Below, piece by piece: positions 15,870 to 25,204 of a stretch of 52,064 nucleotides of DNA; within the stretch, counting starts at the first letter, position 1; each line of letters begins with the position of its first letter. A program made the translations under genes and the position numbers. The stretch is from Rhodothermaceae bacterium Tc-Br11_B2g6_7 (lineage in GTDB: Bacteria > Bacteroidota > Rhodothermia > Rhodothermales > Salinibacteraceae). The stretch lies in assembly GCA_001564055.1 (NCBI GenBank), contig LKNB01000013.1, forward strand, positions 1 through 52,064. Reading direction: 5' to 3'. The notes under the pieces are model-generated. The model did not search any database. It saw only the letters and a program-made list of their open reading frames with translations, and was not told where the DNA came from.

Positions 15870-17735
15870 TCAGTCACTGCCACCGAAGACGGCCAGCACA
15901 AAGCCAAGTACGAAAAGCACAACCCATAGCACGACCGGCCCATCCTGCACAATGGCCAGCGCCCCACCCACAATGCAGGCGCCTGAAAGAATGCCGCTCC
16001 GCAGCCCCGCGATGGGGTTACGCGAGTCGCGGCTGTTCATCGCTTCTTCCAGGTACTTGGCTCCTGAGGTCAGCAACTGGGGCGATCGAACAAACAGGTC
16101 GACGACCTCCGGTGCGTTGCGCAGCACTTCACGCCCAAGCACGCGCGGGTCGAACCGCTCGCGAAAGATAGATGCGACATGCCGCTCGGACACGGCGGAG
16201 ATGTTAATGTCGGGGTCCAGCGTGCGGCCGACGCCCTCAAACGTCACCAGCGCCTTTACCATCAAGGTCATTTCGACGGGGAAAAACACATTGTACTTCC
16301 CACCCAGGTTTAGCGAGGCTATGATGAGCTCGGCGATGCTAAAGTCGCTACTGGCGCCCTGCATGATGAACCGGCGAGAGAGGTCCTCCACCGCACGCTT
16401 GAAGCCTTGTGGATCGGCCCCCTCGCCCAGGCGCGCCAGGTCCATGAGGTAGCGCGAGGCCCCTTCTACATCGCCACGCACAAGGGCGTAGAAGTAATAC
16501 ATCAGGCGGTGCCGGGTCTGTTGCCCGAACCGCCCAACCATTCCGAAATCAATAAACCCGATGCGGATCGGGCGGCCCGGAATAATCATGAGGTTGCCCG
16601 CATGCAAATCGGCGTGAAAGAAGCCATCTTTGTAGAGCATGCGAATAATGGAGGCCGCGCCAAGGTCGACCACGCGCTTTCGCTCGTCCTCGGTAAGCTC
16701 CTCCGTCCGCGGGGCCCCTGGCGCAAACCCCCGAATGCGCTCCATAGTGAGCACATTCTTCGACGTCAAGTCGCGGTAGATCTTCGGGAAGACGACGCCC
16801 GGCATATCGCTAAAGTTGGCGGCAAAGATCTCTGCATTGTCCGCTTCGAAGGAGTAGTCGACCTCTTTTTGCGTATAGGTGATAAACTCCTGGATGATCT
16901 GCTCGGGCTGGTACTTTGGGATCAGCCACTGGAGAATGACGCCGAGAAACTCCAGCAGCTTCAGATCATAACTAATGGCCTCGCGAATGCCCGGTTTGAT
17001 GACCTTGCACACGACATCCGCACCTTCCTGCGTGGTGGCTTGATGGGCCTGCGCAATAGAGCCTGCCCCCAGCGGCTCCGAGTCAAAAAAGGCGAAGAGC
17101 TCATCGGCAGGTTTACCAAAGTCGCGCTCTACGATGGCATAAACCTGCTCCGGCGCAATGGGCGGGAGCCGGTCGAAGAGGCTGCTGAGTTCGTCGGTGA
17201 CGGCCTTCGGCAACAGGTCGCGGCGGATGGCCAGCACCTGCCCGAGCTTGATAAACGTGGGCCCGAGGATCTCCAGCCGTCGCCGTAGCTGCTCGGGAAA
17301 GGGCAGCGCTACGATGGAGCGCTTGACGAAGAACTTGGCTATCCACCCGGCGATGCGGGGCCCAATCGCCCGGAAGCCTCGGCGGAGCTCGGGCGGCAGG
17401 GACCGCGCATACGCCACCATTCCGCCCAGCAGCAGCCCGATGACGTGCCGGTAGACGGTAAAGAAACGCCGCACCGCCCCTTTGTACACGGCCAGGGGAT
17501 CCCACTTGAAGGTCTGTTTGGGCGTGCCGGGCGGGCGGACGTCGTCGACGGGCTCCTGGGTCGGCTCCTGCTTGCGTCCACCAGGCGCCTCGGATGTATC
17601 TCTGGCCGTATGGTCTGCGCGCGCGGGCATCTGTCCGTTTCCTGACGGCGACTGCGCATCTGGGGCGTCCGTGCCATCCGGAGCGGAGGAGGAAGATGTG
17701 GAGGGGCGGTCCGGCATACAAGCGGGCAGATTCAT
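15870..17735 (-). CDS. UbiB/AarF/ABC1 atypical kinase
   Basis: 621 residues. The first 75 are low-complexity and Pro/Ser-rich. Then comes the ABC1 domain: the KxGQ signature in FIKLGQVLAI (residues 163-166), the Ala-rich nucleotide loop PLGAGSIAQAHQA, the catalytic FHADLHAGNL, and the metal-binding IDFGMVG. The C-terminus has a hydrophobic hairpin (GACIVGGALAIV...VVLWVVLFVLGFVLAVF) as in UbiB. The family supports ubiquinone biosynthesis or lipid handling as an ATPase/kinase. This organism probably uses menaquinone, so the substrate is uncertain. It is cotranscribed with acyl-CoA ligase upstream (121-base gap) and acyltransferase downstream. Confidence 0.9.
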   Translation of the reverse strand: MNLPACMPDRPSTSSSSAPDGTDAPDAQSPSGNGQMPARADHTARDTSEAPGGRKQEPTQEPVDDVRPPGTPKQTFKWDPLAVYKGAVRRFFTVYRHVIGLLLGGMVAYARSLPPELRRGFRAIGPRIAGWIAKFFVKRSIVALPFPEQLRRRLEILGPTFIKLGQVLAIRRDLLPKAVTDELSSLFDRLPPIAPEQVYAIVERDFGKPADELFAFFDSEPLGAGSIAQAHQATTQEGADVVCKVIKPGIREAISYDLKLLEFLGVILQWLIPKYQPEQIIQEFITYTQKEVDYSFEADNAEIFAANFSDMPGVVFPKIYRDLTSKNVLTMERIRGFAPGAPRTEELTEDERKRVVDLGAASIIRMLYKDGFFHADLHAGNLMIIPGRPIRIGFIDFGMVGRFGQQTRHRLMYYFYALVRGDVEGASRYLMDLARLGEGADPQGFKRAVEDLSRRFIMQGASSDFSIAELIIASLNLGGKYNVFFPVEMTLMVKALVTFEGVGRTLDPDINISAVSERHVASIFRERFDPRVLGREVLRNAPEVVDLFVRSPQLLTSGAKYLEEAMNSRDSRNPIAGLRSGILSGACIVGGALAIVQDGPVVLWVVLFVLGFVLAVFGGSD

Positions 17736-17856
17736 CGCGGGGATACCCGTCGTACCTTACCGCGGGGGGTTTGGTTTGACGCGGGCCCGAGCGGCGGCGG
17801 GACGAACGGCGGGAGATAAGCGACGAACGCGTCCTACCGCTTGAGGGTTGTGCGCC

Positions 17857-19695
17857 TCAGGCGTCATAGATCGCATCGATGTCCCGGGCGTACCGCTTGT
17901 GGATTACGGATCGCCGCTGGCTCATCTTAGGTGTAAGCTCGCCACTCGAAATGGTAAAGGGGTCTGGCAGGAGATGGAACTGCTTCACCTGCTCCCAGGG
18001 AGAGAGCCCCTTGTTGGTCTCGCCAATGGCATTCTGAATGGCCTCCTGTACCGCTTCGTGCTGCAGGACTTCAGCCCTTGCGGCATCATCGGAAATGAGG
18101 CCGTCCGCGCGAAGCGCCTCCATGTTAGGTACGATCAGAGCCCCGCAATACTTCCGGCCGGCTCCTACCACCACAGCCTGGTCGATCAGAGGATGCGAAG
18201 CAAGGCTCGACTCGATGGGCTGCGGTGCCACGTACTTGCCGGTAGAGAGCTTGAAGAGGGCTTTTTTGCGATCGGTGATGTACAGGTGGCCCTCACGATC
18301 CATCCGCCCGATATCGCCGGTGCAGAGCCAACCGTCGTCGGTGAACACGTCCGCTGTTTTGCCCGGTAGCTTGTAATACCCTTGCATCACGTTGGGGCCT
18401 TTCGTCTGGATCTCCCCGTCATCGGCGATGCGCACCCGCACGTTCCGCAGGGGGGTGCCCACGGAGCCCGCCTTCAGGTGCTTCGGATGATAGACCGAGA
18501 TTACGGGCGAGGTCTCGGTCATCCCATAGCCCTGCCCGCAAAAGATGCCGAGGGCGTTGATGAAGTTCATGATCTTCGGGGCCAGCGCCGCTCCGCCGCT
18601 GGTAATGCCTATCAGGTTGCCGCCAAAGAGCGCACGGATCTCGCTGAATACCAGCCGGTCGGCCATGGCGTGCTGTGCTTGCTCGGCCAGGCTCTGGCGC
18701 CGGTCCACATCGTAATCGGTAGCGAGCTCCACGGCCCACGTGCCAACTGCTTTCTGAAAGCCCGTCATGCGGTGCGCTTTGGCCCGCACGCTCTCGTACA
18801 CCTTCTCCAGGAGCCTCGGCACGGTAGAAAAGTGCACAGGCTTTACGGTCTGCACATCATCCAGAAACTCCTCGAAGTCCTCAACGAAGTAGATCGGGAA
18901 GCCGATGTAGAGGTAGAGGAGCGAGAGCATCCGCTCAAATACGTGTGAGAGGGGTAGATACGAGAGCACCCGATGGCCTCGGTGCTCCTCCGGGCCAAAG
19001 GGCATCCGCTCCAGGGAGGCCAGCACGTTGGAGACGAGGTTGCGGTGCGTCAGCATCACGCCCTTGGGCTTGCCGGTAGTCCCCGAGGTGTAGATGAAGG
19101 AGTAGAGATCATCGGGCTCCACGGCGGCACGCCAGGTTTCAAATTGTTTGGGGTGTTGCTGCTCTACCGCCACCCCTTGGTCAAGCACATCGGCGAACCT
19201 GTGCATCGACGGGTGAAAGCTGCCGCGTAGTCCTACCAGCACCTCCAGTGCAGGGAGGTCATCGAGATGCGGCGCAACGGAAGCGAAAAGGTCGGCGGTA
19301 GAGCCGACGTATGCTACCGCGCCTGCATTCGACAAAATGTACTTAATCTGATCGCCCGGCTGTGTCGGGTAGAGCGGCACGCTGATGGCGCCCATGGCCG
19401 CCAGGGCCTGGTCCACAATAAGCCACTGGGTGCTGCTCTCGGCGTGAAGAGCTACGCGGTCGCCACGCTCCACGCCCAGGGCGTGCAGGCCGAGCGCCAG
19501 CCGCCGCACCTGCGCCTCCATAGCCGCCGGGGAGGTGGCGTGCCAAGAGCCGCCGCGCTTGGTAGAGGCGCACACGCCCGTGGTGTTACGCGTCAATCCA
19601 AACGCAAAAAGGTCGGGCACGGTGCAAAGGGTCTGCCCGTCGGCGCGCACAGACGTGAAGTCGGGCGCCGGGGTGGTATCGACAAGCGTACGCAT
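17857..19695 (-). CDS. fadD: Long-chain fatty acid-CoA ligase (AMP-forming)
   Basis: 612 residues, the usual size of the long FACL group. The AMP-binding P-loop is YTSGTTGKPKGVMLTHRN. Further adenylation motifs are GYGMTETSP and WLCTGDIGRMDREGHLYITD with the hinge Asp, and the catalytic-Lys region near the C-terminus (GELTPKMSQRR). It activates fatty acids with ATP and CoA. It sits 32 bases after HMG-CoA reductase and before the UbiB kinase, so the run links acyl activation with isoprenoid and phospholipid functions. Substrate chain length is inferred only from family resemblance. Confidence 0.93.
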   Translation of the reverse strand: MRTLVDTTPAPDFTSVRADGQTLCTVPDLFAFGLTRNTTGVCASTKRGGSWHATSPAAMEAQVRRLALGLHALGVERGDRVALHAESSTQWLIVDQALAAMGAISVPLYPTQPGDQIKYILSNAGAVAYVGSTADLFASVAPHLDDLPALEVLVGLRGSFHPSMHRFADVLDQGVAVEQQHPKQFETWRAAVEPDDLYSFIYTSGTTGKPKGVMLTHRNLVSNVLASLERMPFGPEEHRGHRVLSYLPLSHVFERMLSLLYLYIGFPIYFVEDFEEFLDDVQTVKPVHFSTVPRLLEKVYESVRAKAHRMTGFQKAVGTWAVELATDYDVDRRQSLAEQAQHAMADRLVFSEIRALFGGNLIGITSGGAALAPKIMNFINALGIFCGQGYGMTETSPVISVYHPKHLKAGSVGTPLRNVRVRIADDGEIQTKGPNVMQGYYKLPGKTADVFTDDGWLCTGDIGRMDREGHLYITDRKKALFKLSTGKYVAPQPIESSLASHPLIDQAVVVGAGRKYCGALIVPNMEALRADGLISDDAARAEVLQHEAVQEAIQNAIGETNKGLSPWEQVKQFHLLPDPFTISSGELTPKMSQRRSVIHKRYARDIDAIYDA

Positions 19696-19727
19696 AACAG
19701 AAGAGGGGATGAGCGGGAAGGCGGCGC

Positions 19728-21269
19728 TTATCGGTTGCGCCCATAGGCCTCATGGCTCGAGACCCAGTCGGAAGACGAGATCGCGGCGCCCAGGGACAAC
19801 TCGCCGGCCAGTGCTACGCCGGCTATGATCTCGGCCAGCTTGCGCACCTTGTCTTTTCCGTAGCAGCCCATCATTTCGAGGCACTCGCGCTGCGTGGCCA
19901 GGCCCGTACCACCGCCGTACGTGGCTACGATGAGGGAAGGAATGGTGAGTGACGTATATAGATCGCCATCTTCGGTGACTTCGGAATACAGGATTCCAGC
20001 GGATGACTCAGCAACATTGGCTACGTCTTGTCCGGTAGCGATGAACATGGCCGTAATGGCGTTGGGCGAATGCGCGCCGTTGTTGTTGGCTCCCGAGAAG
20101 AAGGCCCCAACCGTGGCTACGCCCCAGTGGTAGGCCAGGCTCTCGGGTACCACCCGCATGTGCTGTTCCAACACCTCGCGCTTGACCACGACTTCTGCGG
20201 TGACGCGCTTACCGCGGGTCCGCATGATGTTTACCTGGGAGGCTTTCTTGTCCGTCGCAAAGTTGGACTCCAGGTAAAAGTGCTCAATACCGTCGTAGTT
20301 ATCTATAATCCATCCGCACGCCGCAAAAGTGGCCCGGCCCACCATGTTTTGGCCTGCGGCATCGCCGGTGGAATAGTTGAAGCGGAGGTAGGCGAATTTG
20401 TTGGCCAGGTAGGGGTCAACGTATTGCAGCTCTGCTACACTGGAGGTTGCCTCCGCCTGCTCACGGATGCGATCCATGTGTTCGTGTACCCAATCCACAA
20501 AGTCGCGCGCTTCGCGGCCAGACGCGAACACAAACACCGGTGCGCGTTGCATGGCATCGCCAACCACCGTGCAGGTCGCGCCCCCACTCAGGTTGACGAC
20601 CTTAATGCCCCGGTTGTACGACGCCACGAGCGTGCCCTCGGTGGTGGCCAGCGGCACCAGAAACTCGCCCTGCGCCTCCTCACCGTTGATGTGGATGGGG
20701 CCGGCTACGCCCAACGGAATCTGTGCGGCCCCCACAAGCGATTCGCAGTTCCCCTTCATGTCTTGAGCGGGGAATGTGAACTGTGGCACGTGCTCCAGGT
20801 CCATCCCCGCGTAGTTTTCGATAAACCGCTGCCGCTCCTCAATGGCGGCGTCACAGTAGTCATCGCTGGGGTCGCGGGGAATCCGGGTCAGCGCATCATC
20901 CTGCTCCCGAAGACTATCTTCAACGGCCAGCTTCAACTTGCCAAAGGGTTTGGCGCGCACCACGATTTCAATATTGTGCTTCCCCTTTGGAAGGTTCGGG
21001 TGCGCCGTCTGCACCGTCAGGGTTTCTCGTAGCGGAAAGTCAAGAGGGTTCTCTTTGCTGATGGCCGTGGCTGCGTACCGGTTGCCGTCGCTATCGCGCA
21101 GTTCCACCTCTTCAAGTGAAAGCGCGCTCCCGCCCACGGCTACCTTTATGACCTCGGTGACGGTGGCGTCGCTGAGCCGGTTCTTGATACCGAACTGCAC
21201 CCCGCGGTCGGTATTCTCGAGGCTTCCGAAGGTGTAGAGCTGCTTCAGCAGCGCACTGGGTACAAACAT
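19728..21269 (-). CDS. Hydroxymethylglutaryl-CoA reductase with N-terminal extension
   Basis: 513 residues from ATG 21269; a TTG ten codons upstream is less likely. The catalytic core (about 145-513) has the class I look: ENYAGMDLEHVP, PLATTEGTLVASYNRG with catalytic Glu about 211, the cofactor motif STGDAAGQNM, an ATYGGGTGLATQ stretch, and a C-terminal SHEAYGRNR with the His that protonates CoA thiolate. It reduces HMG-CoA to mevalonate. The first 135 or so residues are a beta-rich domain with no membrane segment, unlike the eukaryotic anchor; I do not recognise it. Gaps to the ArsA-type ATPase and the acyl-CoA ligase are 53 and 32 bases. No other mevalonate gene is in view. Confidence 0.92.
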   Translation of the reverse strand: MFVPSALLKQLYTFGSLENTDRGVQFGIKNRLSDATVTEVIKVAVGGSALSLEEVELRDSDGNRYAATAISKENPLDFPLRETLTVQTAHPNLPKGKHNIEIVVRAKPFGKLKLAVEDSLREQDDALTRIPRDPSDDYCDAAIEERQRFIENYAGMDLEHVPQFTFPAQDMKGNCESLVGAAQIPLGVAGPIHINGEEAQGEFLVPLATTEGTLVASYNRGIKVVNLSGGATCTVVGDAMQRAPVFVFASGREARDFVDWVHEHMDRIREQAEATSSVAELQYVDPYLANKFAYLRFNYSTGDAAGQNMVGRATFAACGWIIDNYDGIEHFYLESNFATDKKASQVNIMRTRGKRVTAEVVVKREVLEQHMRVVPESLAYHWGVATVGAFFSGANNNGAHSPNAITAMFIATGQDVANVAESSAGILYSEVTEDGDLYTSLTIPSLIVATYGGGTGLATQRECLEMMGCYGKDKVRKLAEIIAGVALAGELSLGAAISSSDWVSSHEAYGRNR

Positions 21270-21322
21270 GGGGAGAGGGAAGTAAGTGGGAGGGCACAAG
21301 GGGGCGTAGCATGAGGGCGAAG

Positions 21323-22513
21323 CTATGAGGTGGCCAGCGTCTCATCGTCTGGTGGATCGAAGCGCGCCCGGAGCCAGTCATCCTTTAACGCGGTATCCGT
21401 CAGCGTGTAGTAGGAGAGAAAGTTGGGAAGTTGGTAGTGGCGGCGCTGATTGTGCACCTGCACGACCAGCTCGTCACCATATTGCTGGACCTCGAAGGTC
21501 TCAGTATGAAGAAAGGGCAAATGAAGTGCAAGTTCGTAGCCATCCCCGTCGGCCGTAAGGTCAAACGTGCGCTGCGTGTGGAGTATCGCCCCGGGGTCAT
21601 GCTCCGCATACATTCCGTCCGCAATGCGTTGCAGGAGCGCTTTGCCGAACACCTCCTCGCCGAGGTGCGGCACGCGCAAAATGGGGAGTGGGGCGAAGCT
21701 CTGCTCGATCTCGTCGAGGTAAGCCGCCTGTGCCGTCACGTAGTTCTGGAGCGCCGCTCCCAGCTCGTCCTCGGGTAAGATGCGGTTCACGATTACCGCG
21801 TCTACAGCATAGCCGTAGAGCTGCAGATACGTGTACGCCCGCCGCGCCTCCCGGATGACCATGCGCTCTGGGTTCATCACCAGGCGCACGCTGCTTACGT
21901 CCGGGTCGCCCAGCACTTGTTGGATGCGCTGTAGCTTACCGAAAAGCGTATCCAGCTCCTCGTACCCCTTGTCCAGCGGGATGCCCGTCGTTTTGCGCAC
22001 GCCAAAGCCAAACGTCTTGATGGCGGTTTTCTGGAAGGGGAGGGCCCGCGAGATCCACCACTGCGTGGCCTGTGGCAGGGTGAGCAGGCTCAGCGTCTCG
22101 CCTGTAGGCGCGCTGTCCACCACAATCACGTCGTAATCATCTTCCTCCTCAAACTTTTCCAACCATAGCAGCGCCGACGCTTCCGCCATCCCCGGCAGGG
22201 CCGCCATTTCCTCGGCCGCAATTTTTTCCACGCCCTGCCACCGAAACGCCGTGAGCATCAACTGGCGCACGTTCCCCCAGTATTTCTGCATGGAGTAATA
22301 CAGATCGATCTCCTGGGCGTACAGATGCTCCGCGATCTCCTGCGGCTCAGGGCCCAGGTCTTGATCCAGCGCATCGGCGAGGCTATGGGCTGGGTCAGAC
22401 GAGAGAATGAGTGTCCGTTTCCCCTGCTGCGCCAGCTTTAGGGCCGTAGCAGCCGCACAGGTGGTCTTTCCCACCCCTCCTTTCCCGGTGAAAAGTAGAA
22501 TACGAGTGGCCAT
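21323..22513 (-). CDS. ArsA/Get3-family ATPase with C-terminal HSP20-like domain
   Basis: 396 residues from ATG 22513 (MATRILLFTGKGGVGKTT); an upstream extension to 22576 lacks conservation. A deviant Walker A (GKGGVGKTT), SSDPAHSLADALD as switch I, and VVDSAPTGETLSLL define the ArsA/Get3/TRC40 family. The last 80 or so residues (RTFDLTADGDGYELALHLP onward) form the small beta-sandwich HSP20-like domain seen in many bacterial members. No CxxC or arsenic-binding cysteine triad is seen and no arsB or arsenic regulator is adjacent, so chaperoning of membrane proteins is more likely than arsenite efflux. It heads the minus-strand run leading into HMG-CoA reductase and diverges from moaC over 190 bases. 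Confidence 0.9.
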   Translation of the reverse strand: MATRILLFTGKGGVGKTTCAAATALKLAQQGKRTLILSSDPAHSLADALDQDLGPEPQEIAEHLYAQEIDLYYSMQKYWGNVRQLMLTAFRWQGVEKIAAEEMAALPGMAEASALLWLEKFEEEDDYDVIVVDSAPTGETLSLLTLPQATQWWISRALPFQKTAIKTFGFGVRKTTGIPLDKGYEELDTLFGKLQRIQQVLGDPDVSSVRLVMNPERMVIREARRAYTYLQLYGYAVDAVIVNRILPEDELGAALQNYVTAQAAYLDEIEQSFAPLPILRVPHLGEEVFGKALLQRIADGMYAEHDPGAILHTQRTFDLTADGDGYELALHLPFLHTETFEVQQYGDELVVQVHNQRRHYQLPNFLSYYTLTDTALKDDWLRARFDPPDDETLATS

Positions 22514-22703
22514 AAACGCCTCCAGTTGAATGATTGTACACCATGCCGATACCGATAGCGGAAGGGTAGGGTGCACCCCCGCCGGCCGCCGAAGCGGGCA
22601 GTATTACATTTTTGTCGCGCTGCAACACAGCCCTTTGTGGTCTGTTGCTTGCAATCGCTTCTGTTCTCGCGGCTGCATTTTTACCACATACCCCTGTATA
22701 CCC

Positions 22704-23210
22704 ATGGGCACCGATACGCCAACGCTCACCCACGTCACGCCAGAAGGTGGCGCACGCATGGTCGATATTTCCGAAAAGAAGTCGTCCATCCGCACGGCCG
22801 TCGCCCGCGGCCGCGTGCTGCTGGGCGCTGATGCGTTTCGCCTGGTGAAGGAAAATCAGGTCGACAAGGGCGATGTGCTGACGACTGCGCAAATTGCGGG
22901 CATCATGGGGGCGAAGCAGACCAGCAAGTTGATCCCGCTATGCCACGACGTCTCAGTGCACGGAGTAGAGATCGAATTTCAGTTGAATGAGGAGCAGCAC
23001 GCGGTCGACATCCGGGCCTACACACGCACCGTGGGGGCGACGGGCGTCGAGATGGAGGCCCTCACCGCGGTGTCGATGGCGGGCCTGACCATCTACGACA
23101 TGTGCAAGTCGATTACAAAAGACATCACCATTACCGATATACATCTGCGCGCCAAGACGGGTGGGCAGAGCGGTGATTACCGTCGGACGGATCCGCCGTC
23201 GGCAAACTGA
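22704..23210 (+). CDS. moaC: Cyclic pyranopterin monophosphate synthase
   Basis: 168 residues from ATG 22704 (MGTDTPTLTHVTPEGGARMVD). MoaC signatures are all present: MVDISEKKSSIRTAVARG, KQTSKLIPLCHDV with the catalytic His, and GVEMEALTAVSMAGLTIYDM followed by CKSITKD containing the catalytic Asp and Lys. It converts the MoaA product into cPMP in molybdenum-cofactor synthesis. It is an orphan here, with no moaA, moaD or moaE in the window. It diverges from the ArsA-type ATPase gene. TTACATTTTTG at about 22603 resembles a Bacteroidota -7 element but is not exact. Confidence 0.95.
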   Translation: MGTDTPTLTHVTPEGGARMVDISEKKSSIRTAVARGRVLLGADAFRLVKENQVDKGDVLTTAQIAGIMGAKQTSKLIPLCHDVSVHGVEIEFQLNEEQHAVDIRAYTRTVGATGVEMEALTAVSMAGLTIYDMCKSITKDITITDIHLRAKTGGQSGDYRRTDPPSAN

Positions 23211-23266
23211 CGCCGCCCCTACCGGTCACAGCGCCGGCCTGATTTGCTCATTCCCCCCGCGCTCTC

Positions 23267-23860
23267 ATGCCCAACGACTCGCCTGCCACTTCCGACGCCC
23301 ACACCGCTACAGTGCAGCGCGTGGCCGATTGCATCGCGTTCTCAACCATCGGTATCATAGGCACCACGCAAGATCTGGCGCGTGAGGTGCTGCAAAGCAT
23401 GCGCACGGCCCAGCCAGACCCCGATGTGGTGGCGGAGGAAACCCTGTCCCTCGTGGCCACGACCTCGGCGCGTGCGGCGGAGGTTGGGTTGCAAGATGCG
23501 CCTGACGTACGCGACACGGTAGTGGACACGCTGTTGGACCTGCCGTACACGTATCGCGACTACCTCATCGGCGGGGCGATCATTGAAGAGCAAGATCCTT
23601 CGCTGCTGGATGAGAATGAAGAGATCTATCAGCGGCTGGAACGGAAGCAAGCCTTTTACACCGTGCACTTCCCGGAAGGTCAGTTTCCTGGCGAGCACGC
23701 GCTACGCGAAAAAATGGCGCTGTGGATGGGGCGGGTCAGCCCGCCTGGACTTCCGGAAACGCCCACCGAGCGCCTTGAAGACCTGCCGGTGATCCCGTTG
23801 TTGCTGACGCATCTGAAGCTGGTACTGGCCTTTGGCCGCCGAGGTGGGCTGGAGGCGTAG
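23267..23860 (+). CDS. Protein of unknown function downstream of moaC
   Basis: 197 residues, not recognised. Codon use and composition are like the neighbours, and it follows moaC by 56 bases in the same direction, so cotranscription is plausible. The protein is acidic and mostly helical: DVVAEETLSLVATTSARAAEVG, then a tyrosine-rich turn LPYTYRDYLIGGAII, a DE-rich helix, and a C-terminal hydrophobic segment LPVIPLLLTHLKLVLAFG that is too short and late for a clear membrane anchor. There is no signal peptide and no conserved Cys or metal motif. It ends 36 bases from the stop of the convergent CorC-type gene. Confidence 0.75.
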   Translation: MPNDSPATSDAHTATVQRVADCIAFSTIGIIGTTQDLAREVLQSMRTAQPDPDVVAEETLSLVATTSARAAEVGLQDAPDVRDTVVDTLLDLPYTYRDYLIGGAIIEEQDPSLLDENEEIYQRLERKQAFYTVHFPEGQFPGEHALREKMALWMGRVSPPGLPETPTERLEDLPVIPLLLTHLKLVLAFGRRGGLEA

Positions 23861-23896
23861 CTGGGTGTAGGATGGAGCATGTGCGCAGGGATTACG

Positions 23897-25165
23897 TCAC
23901 GCGTTGGGATCGTAACGGACGCGCACCAGATCGATTCGATGTGCCGTGGCCCGTTCGATAGTGAAGTGGCAATCGTCAAAACTGAAGCGCTCGTTGGCTT
24001 CAGGGATGCGCCCCACGCGCTCCAGCAGATAGCCTGCCAGCGTCTCGTATTCGCCGGTGGGAAGCGCAATGTCCGTCTTCTCGGCAAATGTATCCAGCGG
24101 CATCGCTCCGCTCACGAGGAACGTGCCCGGGGCCACCTGTTGCAGCCCTTCGTCCTCCATGTCGAACTCGTCCTGAATATCGCCGAACAGTTCCTCCAGT
24201 AAATCCTCGCGCGTGATAAGTCCGGCCGTCCCACCGTATTCGTCAATGGCAATGGCGATCGACGAGTTTGTGCTTAGAAATTCCTTGAGGAGGATCTTCG
24301 ATGCTTTCGTCTCGGGCACAAACCGGACGTCCCGCATCAGGTCACGCAGCGAGGATGGTTGCTGGAAGAAGTCATAGGCAAAGGCGACCCCCACGATGTG
24401 GTCGATATTGCCCTCATACACGGGCAGCTTCGAATGGCCCGTTTCGATAAAGCGCTGCCGGACCTCCTCCAGCGTCGCGGTCCACTCGATAGCCTCGATA
24501 TCGGTGCGGGGGACCATCGACTCCTTTACCCGCTTCGTGCTCATGGCAAACACGTTCGACAGGATGGTGCTTTCCTCCTCGTCCAGGTCCAGTTCGCCGC
24601 GCTCCGTGGTTTCTTGAATGAGCAGTTCGAGGTCCTGCCGCAAGTATTGCGAGAGGGAGGCGGCATCGGCGCGTAGGAGGCGTACGAGCACATTAGAGGC
24701 GCCGCTGGCCAGCCAGATGAGCGGGAGCAGCGCGTAGTAGGTGATGCGCAGCGGCAGGGCGAGGACAGGGACGAGCCGATCGGCGTGTTCGCGCATGATG
24801 GTTTTCGGGATGATCTCTCCCAAAAACAGCACAAGCACGCTGGCCACAATCGTTTGGGCCGTTAGGATGGACGCCTCCAGCCCGGCTTCCTGCCCCAGCA
24901 CCTCACCGAAGAATCGGGCGAACGTCGGCTCCAGGTAGAACGCCATCAGCGTAGAGTAGACGACGAGGGCAATGTTGTTGCCTACGAGGGTGGTCGTCAG
25001 CAGCATGCCAGGCGTATCGAGAAACCGCTGCACCAGGCGCCCCGAAAACCCACCGCGGCGGGCCGCCATCTCAGCCCGCAGGCGATTGGCCGACACGAAT
25101 GCGATCTCCGAGCCGGAGAAGAACGCGCTCAGCAGGAGCAGCAGGACGATGACAGCCAGTTCCAT
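23897..25165 (-). CDS. HlyC/CorC (CNNM) family transporter
   Basis: 422 residues. An N-terminal DUF21/CNNM membrane domain (about 1-180) has three or four membrane segments, starting MELAVIVLLLLLSAFFSGSE, the conserved acidic helix of this family. Two CBS domains follow (about 200-320; LPVYEGNIDHIVGV and AIDEYGGTAGLITREDL), then the small C-terminal CorC_HlyC FAD-like domain. Relatives move or regulate Mg2+ and other divalent cations. It is the last gene of the run that starts at PspA and includes enoyl-CoA hydratase 39 bases upstream; that context hints at membrane homeostasis. Confidence 0.92.
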   Translation of the reverse strand: MELAVIVLLLLLSAFFSGSEIAFVSANRLRAEMAARRGGFSGRLVQRFLDTPGMLLTTTLVGNNIALVVYSTLMAFYLEPTFARFFGEVLGQEAGLEASILTAQTIVASVLVLFLGEIIPKTIMREHADRLVPVLALPLRITYYALLPLIWLASGASNVLVRLLRADAASLSQYLRQDLELLIQETTERGELDLDEEESTILSNVFAMSTKRVKESMVPRTDIEAIEWTATLEEVRQRFIETGHSKLPVYEGNIDHIVGVAFAYDFFQQPSSLRDLMRDVRFVPETKASKILLKEFLSTNSSIAIAIDEYGGTAGLITREDLLEELFGDIQDEFDMEDEGLQQVAPGTFLVSGAMPLDTFAEKTDIALPTGEYETLAGYLLERVGRIPEANERFSFDDCHFTIERATAHRIDLVRVRYDPNA

Positions 25166-25204
25166 GAAGCCTCAAGGGTCGCCACACGGCGGGGAAGCAC
25201 AGGG

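Noticed and set aside
20028..21032. Plus-strand frame opposite HMG-CoA reductase
   Set aside because: HMGR motifs on the minus strand are unambiguous; the plus translation has no motif.
21323..22513. Arsenic-resistance assignment for the ArsA-type ATPase and the ArsR gene
   Set aside because: The ATPase lacks the arsenite-binding cysteines, no arsB/arsC is present, and the ArsR gene lies 20 kb away in a sulfide cluster.
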